A stretch of 64,000 nucleotides of DNA from Comamonadaceae bacterium PBBC1. Its GTDB lineage: Bacteria > Pseudomonadota > Gammaproteobacteria > Burkholderiales > Burkholderiaceae_C. How positions within the stretch are numbered: the stretch's first letter is position 1; every line of letters starts with the position of its first letter. Shown piece by piece: positions 32,201 to 35,527 of the stretch. The notes under the pieces were generated by a model. That model was not told the origin of the DNA. It searched no databases and was given only the letters and a program-made list of their open reading frames with translations. Position numbers and translations under genes: made by a program. The stretch is from NCBI GenBank assembly GCA_002256145.1, contig NKIP01000005.1, forward strand, positions 65,618-129,617, in the 5' to 3' direction.

Positions 32201-32656
32201 AACACCAAAACCATGCCGGTCGATGAACAGCAAATTGCCGCCCACCGCGCCCGCGTCCGAGCCCAGGCGGCTTTGCAGCACACCATCGACTTGCACCCGC
32301 CCATCGCGCACCACGTTGACCAGCCAGTTGGCCCCCGTGGGCACCACCAGCTGGACGGTGTCGCCGTTGCCCACCTGAAACTGCGAGAAGTTGTTGAACG
32401 CATTGCCGTCGCGCAAGGTGGTGGTGGTGACCGTTTTGAGGCCCACTTGCGGGCTGTTGACCAGCGTTTGAGTGGCGGCCGAGCCGCTCAAGGTGGTGAT
32501 GACCGTGCCGTTGGTGGTTTGTGCCACTGCCCAAGGCACGCCTGCGCCCAGCGACACCGCCGCTGCCAGCGGCAACTGCGCCACCCGAACCACTTGGCGG
32601 CGCAAGCTGCTGGCCGACTTGACAGAGGCTGGCGGTGTGTAAACGGGCTTGGACAT
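8207..32656 (-). CDS. Giant filamentous adhesin, two-partner-secretion (TpsA), LktA-like
   Basis: A single uninterrupted frame of 8149 residues, roughly 0.75-0.8 MDa by estimate. A long signal peptide (basic start, LPLAAAVSLGAGV, AVAQ at about residue 46) precedes a TPS secretion domain. That domain has NGTVIT, FNNFSQFQV and a GGNLLFIDRHGFGVG segment corresponding to the NPNGI/L-type region of filamentous hemagglutinins. The rest is Gly/Ala/Ser/Thr/Val-rich beta-helix-like sequence: mixed repeats, two acidic Pro-rich linkers (about 30.2-30.4 and 28.6-28.9 kb), three 330-residue repeats (23.7-26.7 kb), two Ig-like segments (21.6-22.2 kb), a less repetitive Cys-containing region (15-19 kb) similar in character to LktA-family adhesins, and about twelve 118-residue repeats (8.6-13.1 kb). 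No C-terminal anchor or barrel is visible. The ATG at 32656 is preferred over a TTG six bases upstream. The exporter is most likely the TpsB at 49224. Confidence 0.93.
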   Translation of the reverse strand: MSKPVYTPPASVKSASSLRRQVVRVAQLPLAAAVSLGAGVPWAVAQTTNGTVITTLSGSAATQTLVNSPQVGLKTVTTTTLRDGNAFNNFSQFQVGNGDTVQLVVPTGANWLVNVVRDGRVQVDGVLQSRLGSDAGAVGGNLLFIDRHGFGVGPNGRIDTGRLTFAAPSTTFVDAMLASGPGLSANQVTGILSGQFERSNTGSVRIEGEINARDGVQIMAGQGQDAAQAVSVTGRVVVGGRAAGSAVNLGDLRSLNPVVERDGVIDITTPGDVLLNGKLLADASHWNQAGGVRVVAGGNIELGAQTLVSATAALGSGGQGGQVSLFAHGSASNAAGATLAARGDGAGAGGFIELSAAKQINLNSVTLDAGSDLGQAGLAYIDPIDLEVSGSIFTNGANLSLDATKTLKVNSGVTLNTRKVVAGSGSSSGVADAATAIGNNPSTPSLGHSGNITLDAPSITVQSGAKLDASVVNNGTTFTAGDITLTASKASEWVTFISMAEANASIDVAGTLTGRNVTLTASIESAASFGGTSGAIQQEIVNLALSKLPFAASLSYVQAKGNATVTVQPTAVLNATENIALTATAERSVSVETATEGSAKANLSAGFARVLGNTTVDVKGGASLQADGDIALVAASKTTVTMASSAAGVKNKDTGANNVASIVFAGSTSDVNTSVNVGAGATLQSGGDALLQAFHSGQYDTTADVTIYGGGTAGVVGALSLQKSTTSVTMDGQITADGNVSAMAMNASAKNAISATSANATAEEESKLAQLPPSLEYSKDDVGAAAEAGLLASFKAMADNVSGSADTESGGAPAESKPPALRLAGALTWSESHHTTRASVGAGGIVTAGGNAVVDAQTLVGQLQSVATAEATSETKDSQGTKVSLAAAFNYADHNMTTRAQVGSGAQITANHVAVHAATDMPEFYTNGLPLDWSSFTSAYANIMGGTSFLLDGFNTRVGATSSATNLAAAGAVNLTFMKNDTRAWVDTGAKLTTLTTAAGSWSYDVKEVAFESDLVEMVNLVDPLKTYYALDKDLGVLGDFVSTTRDAPKGPDVDEINFTRSFTGSTVVKAANHVQTLHHAGGPAPAAGASGTSVGGTFSMVSRDNTAIAGIADRAEINTFRLETTAETDDWLVSISPTSGQGAGVAVNGIASYNKLKETTRASISREAFVNATQVAVEANASLGVIAMTGAVSRSENSGVGIGLAINSITGDTRAYVGDNDADSGGADTTEGTVGAIVAGAMRVEARTDGKIVAMAVAGATAGEKPPTAPKSTGENLADKTATDSADTQAQLDGSDASMAPVAEASEPAKGSGSDSAAASEPAASKPPSFAIAGAGAIVTNTTDLDTTALVDRAVIKAEGSGTLGLTVRALSDLTQVSVAGGGALAMSKNASTTFSAAIAGAVALQKSDDDTTARIVDSSVTDLADTATSLNVQAIKSGERTAVATGISANLSKGSKTSVSVVGAASVTTTNDDTLASIENSTVTGNVASPTATGVTVVAYDRSRIGAGGGALSVSTGKGSAGVGAAVSIVNAKGSTQAQVSGGAITQAHDLSVLALSSQKVVGVGAVAGVQTSSDATSAGQLMGSFVTNHVSTTVSAGVKNSAVVNLTGDLVVQGGGTAASATATLDSLIGAVRASEVIDFEMSSASNGYTSEFKDAVGGESVVGVAGTLSVTLGNNASSLGLSYVQNDIQTTYGAQLNGSITATGGVSVSAISRADIVGVSAGVGATKGKFSGMGSASVNLMGQRTQAQVTGGTVTASQLSVNSETNGNTFGLAGNLSFAVGGGNGKAAGAAVAYTQNGTRTYTSGGSSISTRSAGNAATIDATTVNVGSGTVQVQASNTSDVMSVAASGAASTGNVGFAGTVTVNETADVTEARIGTSTVTGGTVRVQAGEGTGASSARIRSLAGGVSASKGYSGALALGYNTIESTRSAQILSSTINAGTAVSVLADSDASIQTLSVTLAGGKDYAAAGSSSTNVLNGTTLSNVDNSTLNGAATTLTVHASQAGSIESLAGAVTGGGTGAIGGSVAVNHMGKGPEDFKVTARLKDSVLVAPVAVTVDAKLDGSIRSVAASGSGAGTTAINGSVTSNVIESDVQALVVGGSQNSNGGAFKVLADNDADIASLAGTISGAGTAGAGVAVSTNEIGGNVTASLQSYTLRATGAVQVDATSSGNIGSIAAGLAGGGTNALAGSNTTNAITSQVLAQMSSVTQSAASSSLRVKALDSSIIKSFAGTVSGGGTAGGGAAFALNFLGRTATNADSSKGVKAQVLNSSLNSGGAVQVQALSSGLIESMGMAVAGGGSGAVSGSNTTNLLEDDIVATWSGGSLNGTATSLTVQADDSATVRTLAGNVAGSGGGAFGAAIAVNQVGSAVQATLTGMTLNAAPAVVVDADMRGEIKSVAASGAASSGASVNGSFTTNQLTASVKAQATSVTQATNGGAFTVSADNDSDIFSLAGTISGSGSAAIGAAVAVNEMGGDVTARVADSTLRATGALGVTATSSGTIKSVAAGMSGGGTVALAGSNTTNAITSQVLAQVSGVTQSASSSSVRVKALDSSVIQSFAGTVSGGGTAAGGAAFALNFLGRTATNADSSKGVKAEVVNSSMSSGGAVQVQALSTATIQSMGMAVGGSGSGAVTGSNTTNLLEDEITATWSGGSLYGTATSLTVQADDAATVRTFAGNVSGSAAGAFGAAIAVNQVGSAVQANLSGMTLHAAAAVAVDADLRGEIKSVAASGAADGVASVNGSFTTNQLTASVKAQAVSVLQVTNGGAFSVTADNDSDIFSLAGTISGSGGAAVGAAVAVNEIGGDVTARVTSSTVRAPGQVDVQATSSGAIKSVAAGMSGGGSVALAGSNTTNALTSTVLAQIDSTNLVVNASAVNVLARDTSSIQSFAGTVAGGGAAGGGAALALNYLGRTAGNADSSKVVKAEVLNSIVRAAGPTLVSAYSTSSIQSIGVAAGASGTAAISGSNATNLLEDEISAVWTASNQISTGTLTVSARQAADIDSLAGNVSGSLGAAVGAAVAVNRIGTATRASVVGETSARFWANLGYWSLSGDDLVLSAESDNQIDTIAVGMSAGAAGVQGSVAVSAITSETHATAGADGHVTSIYFTDSVAVTANSRDRIRALAGAVGFGAAGVGAAGGVLTNIVKSNTSAGVSGLDTHLDALAQGNGLTVRQSSLASAPNLMNINQVSDSVLNGASFGTRTVKGLAVQATSIQQIGAVTAVAGGGFSGAAGAAMNVDQIGGSTRAYLEKSYFINNNTGAHADQAVDVMAANHAMVASSASALAIGGVGVSGSLGTEIVERSTKADISGGAIVYTKGAAAVKAVSTNSVAQISVGAAGGASAGLAGSGDVVLLKGTTDAWVENSFLAADTVSVVADGTNSANLVAGSIAGGGALGAGLSFTVNVSGSTVRAKVNNTTLKADGAVVIDADNRTESFAVSAAAAVGGLAGVAVGAAVTVMEGATEAGLTGTSSLSRRTLATGLVASSNNAPVAITLASDYDAVGTGNQTQLRFSLNDLNGRVNPASAVVTVSDGELTVTAVRQSDGTYTANVASLADGPLMAKVVLTESNTSKASSTTLFKSTGINSSETAPVLGALPVAATRIATLSSFDQVDARNDSAVRFVLKGDSGIQPTGTAVVTVGDGTRSVTATRNADGSYTADVRTLGDGVLTAVVTTGVGETSRVTLNKASGAGSLSVTANESVTLNHNAGQIGVGGVAGIGSSANVVVGKSTVVAKVDASSVRVSGALNVKAEREANIDMITATAGGGGFVGVSGAVGVLVFGSAPDSNANSELTGSSSTLGQIGSVTQANRSQGSGSALTTAESDSANNSGRYDTQGAYAGASGSHRTSATVAATTVTAGSLTVASLDRTSVDNNAGAVALGGAAGISAGVAITLLGGANHAGVSVGNMAVAGNIDIQSGNRTPSEGVPAVESRAISGAGGFVGVGAAVSVASNTTASTASLAGTSSAGGSVNVQALDQASMRSEAVGATAGVVSVGVVTATATQSGSVATTVSGQHSGTGWTAQAERSATAAAQATGGSAGVYAGSGAGATASDSGSVTLTLASNTVLDAGTGDLSLLALSTPSADAYALGVSVGRGVGMGVSVALSEVDTNVQVLANGPLSLSGKNMLVNAVLGHGDSSVTAKAVAGGGGLLLGAQGAGATASNQGTAAVTFSNGATLAATGDVAIMANDAMRMNSESTGVGVGFVGAGVAVAMTESNSTVTSNASGLAGRVQGTLTVSARGDELIDADAVAGSGGVVAGAGADARIDHVQNVSATLSSSGSGLLVDGLTAVTAERKVRFDTQASTINASAFGGSGAVTVASLTGSATAKLGNNAKLTGAQLQILATNDVERTDLTAINVQGGGGGVIAGAGADAKTTLNGNAVAEIGDDVVLNLGDSGNGLLEVRAYNQFRGSSLGRLDIGGALPIALVDTEIRSTANATAKLGARDNIQVAGDVHVNALSYVDIEANTITKTYGAAAAAQGDALALANVTNLVTVGTGTQIVGENSVSLLAGQDKDFWRNKNFVTARADLFNHSAIPVSVNPDVQATLNLTNNLTLDSQSVRSGGTIQLGGISGTYIVEGKGKVSDWTREVGELMGLSSEYGSSNKTLTANVALKGLIEAGYGNKQKLVINANGSVASSEGNIRYSIGTEDLAATGAAYLETLYNQLKNYGDIPEVRAFVEAEMAFYLQTLLREGFATIETDPDTGATQIVPQENVPGTFLTLKNIRAGSGNVELFGNNVTGTATVVARADSEILIDNKSPMNIRAKDLIIDSSGGFAKYNGTYLKSNADIASFNRDVKTGINITVDSIDTRGGGPAEALPTIKILNSYVSTGVVSANPVIATAPDGSSADLRQDQMRSPEIRVNGLAYNKLGSILLDNTSGSISVIAEDALYTPRLDGLEITVNSGKNFVLSSPTVSQSIGGSPENLYAVAYNDDQQNKLNNMGVVGCGTARAGSPASTSFSSNCLRNGTGGIYASGGIFLGARYLNINGTIQSGQSDYAVTLTDASVGSRINSWKTEWPRNRSRSPLLQISGRLSTDSELDVTKRFENGTITQTQRDNELAAIAARRKEPIIHYNASTDRLQVAETNITGGLVEMVGSIINTGGGVIRALDGFARFNIDNQTSYGLDLLGLDTGGDAGVVRITDLNRPVYTGSTLTGYEVTTYERNVAGVFKSTTTAGRGATAAVLRSSNSTLASPNPARPELLATFNYNPVTNSTYVWSAGYEYNQEKRYWYQKSSMLWGAINLKAINWNSVETIVKTASAMAEGIYVTTASPPSGNFWMGTQTITTDAEKEIYKRQWKKCGFMCFKKTFYVDYRTEVGSKDVFTQRVRADHPIAIEMVGYTSGLIQVASKKDIRFSGDLVNDVGLVSLTSSLGSIEQLSGGTSVTGDDLRFYAATGIGSQGSPINVITGTGSFTATSTKGNIAFQSLGGALRINQVSTTGKIWLFGDEDIVGVDPSKVHVSGSSIEISAPRGGIGSFNADGSVKSTLNIQTENSAGGGITATAARGIALKQATGNLWVNQVASSGGDVYIEAGGDLIDNNRNETRDVRTEEELLALWKSASLQGADAEVSRQQTLRSARNSFRRYWGLRNAVVTSVNPSTGAVVSYTADSYNPATYAFTYTTAEKQQLSQNGLSAAQITALESARTQELKDLHALYGTTAYQTSDTLIIDQINAANVAAGRPAVDAMSTWSTAELSSPLPKAIFSKSSTDTQTRIEAPNVIGNRVVLRPGGKIGRDDGAVTINLLKAGGLTTEDQLTIMSAESDDMVLNKSTWMLTVVKKDTFDVLSNKLNLTSNGFVYLGSESTDAYPNGGDANLEKVVGNGEIRIKVSGSVLNASGSTDSVIQGHKAILEAATGSIGTSLKPVTMTLTGGGTPSNATLVARAQDGIWITQTGDMRIADVYSPGFVGLTAQNAIIDARGTERTRSLEAGEASLTALNGSVGTLANPIVVKASVSGGVNASTPTGFSVYLQGAETGLSVKNINSGLDIDLYSPTGNLQARGNIRAIGRLSADTDGTGDIVMESGALFQAVSGDIFVGADDVGLGRLDAARAVVVNARGAMTNNNTDTSLINATGRSVTLQAVGSIGSSTKAVDVLPKEVTRLIATSSTGDAYLSANSGILRVSQVVANGMASLSSAYSIFDERGTNAQSVQGTNIALSAGGDLGQSSLPMTLKTAANGIVTQASAYGSVYVTSPWGVLTVQNGQATTGQISLNGSAYGLNLTGTMSAAQGLTLNAGAYGLNLASTADLSNQAGSVVMKGATIAMADGAKVHGGLGTLVLTATGDISLTGLSSDNATRSAILVTATAGAVRDAGDANAYDLKVTAAGGGVSVSALGDVGNSALASTAAGRLLDTDASVLQITSKTGAVTLAQNKATTDVAITSAKNIELLSQGSVVGSKLSALGGGLLVRSAAGGVQLSSGTSTQNLEVTAAGLISLGSITVPGDILITSTTSGGVTAQALTAGLGINVSAGTAGNLSLGTVTAQSGSVVLGAAGGTLTATSASASGNITLDATGNTNLGTLTSSTGAVDLEVTAGTLTTGAVSGLTAVALKSSGNLSTGALTSTNAGINAQSTAGSVALASARAKTALVANAKTTLSATTYAVSEGTAALTAGTTFTGTSGTASGNITLDAVGNSTVGAVTSSAGTVDLEVTAGTLTTGAVTGAALVLKSSGNLSAGALTSTSTGINAQSTAGSVALASARANTSLIANAKNDLTVTTYTVNAGTAALTAGTTFTGTSGTASGNITLDAVGTTSVGAVTSSAGTVDLEVTGGTLATGAVTGAALVLKSSGNLSAGALTSTSTGINAQSTAGSVALASARANTSLIANAKNDLTVTTYTVNAGTAALTAGTTFTGTSGTASGNITLDAVGTTSVGAVTSSAGTVDLEVTAGTLSTGAVSGGAAVALKSSGNLSTGALTSSAGTVNLDVTGGTLTTGAVSGLNAVALKSTGNLIAGAVTSTNASIHAQSTTGSVALTSARAGTSLVANANTTLNLTTYTVNAGTAALTAGTTFTGTSGTASGNITLDAVGSANVGAVTSSAGTVDLEVTAGTLATGAVTGAALVLKSSGNLSAGALTSTSTGINAQSTAGSVALASARANTSLIANAKNDLTVTTYSVSSGTAALTAGTTFTGTSGTASGNITLDAVGNSTVGAVTSSAGTVDLEVTAGTLATGAVTGAALVLKSSGNLSTGALTSTGTNINAQSTAGSVALASARANKGLVANANTTLAVTTYTVNDGAAALTAGTTFTGTSGTASGNITLDAVGNSSVGAVTSSAGTVDLEVTAGTLTTGAVSGGTAVVLKSSGNLITGALTSTNAGINAQSTAGSVALSSARAGTSLVANAKNDLTVATYAVNAGTAVLTAGTTFTGTSGTASGNITLDAVGTTSVGAVTSSAGTVDLEVTAGTLSTGAVSGGAAVALKSSGNLSTGALTSSAGTVNLDVTGGTLTTGAVSGLNAVALKSTGNMIAGAVTSTNASINAQSTAGSVAFASARAGTSLVANANTTLNLTTYTVNAGTAALTAGTTFTGTSGTASGNITLDAVGSANVGAVTSSAGTVDLEVTAGTLATGAVTGAALVLKSSGNLSTGALTSTGTGINTLSTLGSVVVSSARAATSLVANAKNDLNVTTYTVSGGTASLTAGTTFIGTTGTASGNITLDTVGNASVGAVTSSGGTVDLEVTAGTLTTGAVSGGMAVLLKSSGNLSTGALTSTNAGINAQSTAGSVALASARAGTSLLVDAKTSLSLPTYTVSSGTATLTAGSTFTGTSGTASGNITLDAVGNTSVGVVTSSAGTVDLDVTAGTLTTGAVSGLNGVVLKSSGNLASGAVTSANAGINAQSNTGSVAIASARAASSLVANASTNLAVTTYTVSSGTATLTAGSTFTGTSGTASGNITLDAVGISSVGAVTSSAGTVDMDVTGGTLTTGAVSGGAAVLLKSSGNLGTGALTSLNGNVNTESLTGSVAVTAASAKTGLVAKSGTTLNMTSFAVSAGAAQVTAGTDFTVGTGTAYGPITLNMTGIGSLGTLTSTTGAISATSSLKGLSFTTLKAGTGITLRAAANMGLGLNPAFAIIGTNLDAGTGAVDAQATTGNVQIGKLVAANASTVKALSGNLKITTVTLPATIGLTASATGTRSLPIGF
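8600..13110 (-). repeat. 118-residue tandem repeats of the adhesin (about 12 copies)
   Basis: The motif encoding FTGTSGTASGNITLDAVG recurs. The matching DNA (ccggtgaagg-like) occurs at 9687, 10041, 10518, 10875, 11229, 11583, 12060, 12414 and 12768, with spacings of 354, 357 or 477 bases. The two 477-base units carry an extra 41-residue segment (TSSAGTVNLDVTGGTL...). The block starting at 10095 recurs almost identically at 11637, a 1542-base higher-order duplication. Outer units (near 8.6 and 13.1 kb) are more diverged. Confidence 0.93.
21565..22190 (-). other. Two Ig-like segments inside the adhesin
   Basis: Two segments of about 95-100 residues run APVAITLASDYDAVG... to TLFKSTG and APVLGALPVAATRIA... 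to SRVTLNKASG. Both share the layout AxVTVxDGxxxVTAxRxxDGTYTAxVxxLxDG, typical of bacterial Ig-like repeats. They interrupt the beta-helix-like repeats and are unlike the rest of the protein. Confidence 0.7.
23720..26690 (-). repeat. 330-residue tandem repeats of the adhesin (3 copies)
   Basis: The DNA tcgtcttcgagcaagttggt recurs at 23721, 24711 and 25701, and gcgttggt(g/c)g at 24081, 25071 and 26061. The period is exactly 990 bases. Each unit contains about five 66-residue sub-repeats built on SGSNTTN / AGGGxAAxGAAxAxN / VxVxAxSxGxIxS patterns. The exact period shows in-frame duplication of a five-element block. Confidence 0.9.
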
Positions 32657-32741
32657 GGTCAACTTTCGGGGGGCGCACAGGCGCTTTTAAAAACAGGGAA
32701 ATGCGGCAGTCACAACCCAGCAAGGCAGGGGCAAAAGCCCG

Positions 32742-33572
32742 TCAGGTGGTTTTGGTGGCAGGCGCAGTGACCGACTCGGCCTGAGCCAAAGGCCCGGCCT
32801 GGCCGTTCAAAGCCGCCAATTGCTGGGCTTCTTGCAAAGCCGCTTGTTTGGCCAACTCGCCCGAGCGGGCCACCAACTGGCGGAACTGGCGCAGCGACAA
32901 CAGATGCAAATACGCCAGTGTCAGTGCGCCGCTGGTGTGCAGGGCGTGCACCGTGTCGGCCGGCAGGCCTTGCAGACGCGCCTCGTCTACCGTCATGAAG
33001 CCATGCAACTCCAAGTCGCGGCCATCGGGCAAGATCACTTGCAAAGACCGATCAACCAAAACACCGGCCGCATCCAGCTGGGCCAGCTGCGCGGTGGTGG
33101 CCCCCATGCCCGCGTCGGTCTCGGTCAGCTGGCGCAAGCGCTCCAGCAGCCAAGGCAGCTCTTGCCCCTCGGCGTTGAAGAGCGGGTCGCCCACCGAAGG
33201 GTTCAGGGCCTCGGGCCGCACCGCCACCAAAAAACGCCCATCGTCGGACTCGCGCACCAGGCGAAACGGCCAAGTGGCCAAGGTGGCGGGCAGGTACTGA
33301 CCCTGCCAAGCGCCGTCAGCGGCCACAAACAGGTTGTGCCCGGCCTGCAAACCGGTCACGGCCAAAAGGCTCAGGGCACCGTCGGGCTGGCGTGCCATGA
33401 CACAGGGGTATTCGGCGCAGGCCGCAGGCAGCTCGGCCACCGTCAGGGCCACCGTGACCGAATCGCGGGCAAAGCCGAAGTCGGGGGCTGCGCGGTTAAG
33501 CTTGAGGTGCCCGTGTGCCTCGCGGTGCAAGATCACCAGGTCGTTGTTCACAGTTGAGAGTTCAGCGGTCAT
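32742..33572 (-). CDS. SapC-family protein
   Basis: A 276-residue protein matching the SapC family (PF07277-like): NNDLVILHREAHGHLKL near the start, YPCVMARQPDG, GHNLFVAADGAWQGQYLPA then WPFRLV, and LHGFMTVDEARLQGLP towards the C-terminus. The family is named from a Campylobacter surface-layer locus, but its molecular role is not established. There is no signal peptide, so it is probably cytoplasmic. It precedes the giant adhesin by 85 bases on the same strand. That suggests a role in adhesin production or regulation rather than as a structural subunit. Confidence 0.86.
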   Translation of the reverse strand: MTAELSTVNNDLVILHREAHGHLKLNRAAPDFGFARDSVTVALTVAELPAACAEYPCVMARQPDGALSLLAVTGLQAGHNLFVAADGAWQGQYLPATLATWPFRLVRESDDGRFLVAVRPEALNPSVGDPLFNAEGQELPWLLERLRQLTETDAGMGATTAQLAQLDAAGVLVDRSLQVILPDGRDLELHGFMTVDEARLQGLPADTVHALHTSGALTLAYLHLLSLRQFRQLVARSGELAKQAALQEAQQLAALNGQAGPLAQAESVTAPATKTT

Positions 33573-33651
33573 GGTTCAAGGCTTTCAAAAAATTCGGGTC
33601 AAAAAAGTGTCTGAAAAATGGGGGCCGATGGGTGGGGTGGGGGCCTGAGAC

Positions 33652-34512
33652 TCACCCCGGTCGCCGGGCCAACTCGCGGCGCAAAGCCTCTTCGTCCCGG
33701 CGCAGGCGTTGCAAGGCGTTGTCCTCGTCGGCACTGACCTGCGTCCGGGCCGACAAAGACTGGATGCGGGCCTGCGTGCTGGCCAACTCGGCCAACACGA
33801 TCTCGCGGGCATGCCGGTCGCGCTGGCGCTGGGCATCGCCACCGGACCCGGCTGGAGCGGCTTGTGGGCTGGGTGGGGGTGCTGAAATGGGTGAGGCGGT
33901 GTGTGACACCGTTGCTGAGGCCGTGGGCCGCAGGGCCAAAGGCGGAGCCACAGACGGGGCTATGTTGGACTGGCCAGATGCGGGGGCTGCCACCGTGGCA
34001 GCGGCCAGGGGCAGCTGGGACACTTGAGGTGCAGGCACAGGCATCGCCCCCAGGGGTGGGGTGGGTAAACCGTCAAATGCAACGAAATGACCAGAAACGC
34101 CAGAGGAGCCAGAAGCACCAGAGGACCCCAATGAGACGGCGGCAGGGATGGGCGCGGGCGTCGGGGGGGGCGTTTGTGGCGTATTGACAACAGCGCCAGT
34201 GGGCAAGGCATGGGGCAAAGGCACTGCCGCAACCTGAGTCAGGGCAGGGGCTTGGGCCTGCGACCAGCGGCCTTGCTGGGCCAAAGTGCAGCCCTGCGCC
34301 CGGGCCTGCAGCGGGTGAATGTCATTGGTGAACAAGGGGCCAGGACAGCTGTAAAGCGGTGCGGCTGAAACAGCCTCAGAAGGGGGCAAAGGCGGCGAAG
34401 CCCCCGCAACCAGCGCCCAAGCCATGCCCACCACACCGGCCACTGCACCACGCAGCAAGGCCTGCGCCATGAAGCGCTCAGCGGAAAGCACAGGCAAAGA
34501 CAAGGTGTTCAT
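33652..34512 (-). CDS. Exported Pro/Ala-rich protein with C-terminal coiled coil
   Basis: A 286-residue protein. The N-terminus has a hydrophobic segment (AVAGVVGMAWALVAGA) that could be a signal peptide or anchor. A short domain follows with two cysteines (YSCPGPLFTNDIHPLQARAQGC), then about 120 residues rich in Pro, Ala, Ser and Thr. The C-terminus is a charged helix likely to form a coiled coil (RQRDRHAREIVLAELASTQ..., ending RRELARRPG). I do not recognise the family. It is the first gene of the leftward adhesin operon, 79 bases before sapC. It could be a periplasmic scaffold or spacer; function unknown. Confidence 0.72.
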   Translation of the reverse strand: MNTLSLPVLSAERFMAQALLRGAVAGVVGMAWALVAGASPPLPPSEAVSAAPLYSCPGPLFTNDIHPLQARAQGCTLAQQGRWSQAQAPALTQVAAVPLPHALPTGAVVNTPQTPPPTPAPIPAAVSLGSSGASGSSGVSGHFVAFDGLPTPPLGAMPVPAPQVSQLPLAAATVAAPASGQSNIAPSVAPPLALRPTASATVSHTASPISAPPPSPQAAPAGSGGDAQRQRDRHAREIVLAELASTQARIQSLSARTQVSADEDNALQRLRRDEEALRRELARRPG

Positions 34513-34539
34513 CGCAAAAGAATTTTTGTGTATTTATTG

Positions 34540-34594
34540 ATGTTAGCATTTGATGCAAATGAGATTGTCGAATTTCATGATTGCATGCTAACAT
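34540..34594. promoter_or_regulatory. Palindromic site between the divergent adhesin and pilin operons
   Basis: Perfect 10-bp inverted repeats ATGTTAGCAT (34540-34549) and ATGCTAACAT (34585-34594) are separated by 35 bases of AT-rich DNA. They sit in the 139-base gap between the two divergent operons. Position and symmetry suggest an operator for a dimeric regulator or a looped site. A second short repeat, CTGTCAATCGACAG, follows at about 34600-34613. Confidence 0.5.
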
Positions 34595-34651
34595 TTCCCT
34601 GTCAATCGACAGGATCGACAAGTACCTCCCCTATTCCTCAAGGAAATATCC

Positions 34652-35464
34652 ATGAAGCGCAACCCCAAAGCAGCCGGCAAGCAACGCGGCTTCACCTTGG
34701 TCGAGATGTCCGTCACGATGGCTGCAGCGGGTTTGCTGTTTGCTGCAGTGACCACCGGCCAAGAACTCATCGACCAGGCTAAGGCCACCAAACTCATCAA
34801 CGACGTCAAAACCGTTGAAATGCAAATCCAGCAATACGCCCAAATCAAGGGCCGTATGCCGGGTGATTGCAATGCGGATGGTGAAATTGATTTTTTTGCG
34901 GATGACGTGACGCGTCTGGATACGGACAACACAACTCGTGCTCAGTACTATTCCTACTCGGTGTTGCAGCCCACGATTCCAGCTCTCGGAGCACCTGCAG
35001 ATTTGGAAAAAGACGGTTGCGCGCGTTACGGTTCTGGATCTGTAGCTTCAGTAACGCCCAACGTTACCAATGCCAATGTGTGGCTCAATGATCTGAAACT
35101 GGCCGGTGTGATCAGTGACAGTGTGCCCAATCGAAATGCTGCCAAGCTGGTTAATGAAGATTTCATGTTTGTTGGCACCGTTCAAGATAACGAGGGTGAA
35201 TCTGCACAAGCCGCCCGATACAACGCAATCGTGATTCACAACGTGCCGCAATGGATGGCCTTGCGCTTGGCCAAGGCTGTGAACGGACAAGACGGTAAAG
35301 CTGATCGGTCGCGCGTTCGACTTCTCAACCGTGCTTCAACCGACGGTACTTATGAAGCCGTTTGGGAAACCAATGCCAATGGAACGGGAACCACAGCGAC
35401 CCGCGACAACATGGTCAGCGTGGTGTATTTCTTCGATCGAGTTCCTGAATCAAAGAGTGTCTGA
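34652..35464 (+). CDS. Type IV pilin, tandem paralogue 1
   Basis: A 270-residue prepilin. Basic leader MKRNPKAAGKQRG is cut before FTLVEMSVTMAAAGLLF, with Glu5 of the mature protein present. The globular domain has GRMPGDCNADGEID at residues 67-80, an EF-hand/dockerin-like acidic loop, and a second cysteine in EKDGCARYG that could pair with Cys73. The C-terminus ends DNMVSVVYFFDRVPESKSV. An AAGGA Shine-Dalgarno sequence lies 7 bases before the ATG. It is the first of three tandem paralogues upstream of an MSHA-like assembly operon, so probably a major or alternative pilin subunit. The DNA here is visibly richer in A/T than the adhesin gene. Confidence 0.9.
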   Translation: MKRNPKAAGKQRGFTLVEMSVTMAAAGLLFAAVTTGQELIDQAKATKLINDVKTVEMQIQQYAQIKGRMPGDCNADGEIDFFADDVTRLDTDNTTRAQYYSYSVLQPTIPALGAPADLEKDGCARYGSGSVASVTPNVTNANVWLNDLKLAGVISDSVPNRNAAKLVNEDFMFVGTVQDNEGESAQAARYNAIVIHNVPQWMALRLAKAVNGQDGKADRSRVRLLNRASTDGTYEAVWETNANGTGTTATRDNMVSVVYFFDRVPESKSV

Positions 35465-35527
35465 TGGTGTGCTTTTCTAAAGTCACTCAAAGATCAAGCT
35501 TTATTCCAGTTTAAGAAAGAATTTTTC

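Noticed and set aside
8217..32770. Many long open frames on the plus strand across the adhesin gene (for example 14966-16474, 23342-24694, 24201-26159 and 25028-26860), some in a repeating 354-base series
   Set aside because: They mirror the repeats and GC-rich codon bias of the adhesin, have no ribosome-binding sites or recognisable domains, and read as His/Arg/Gly- or Val/Pro/Ala-rich low-complexity protein.
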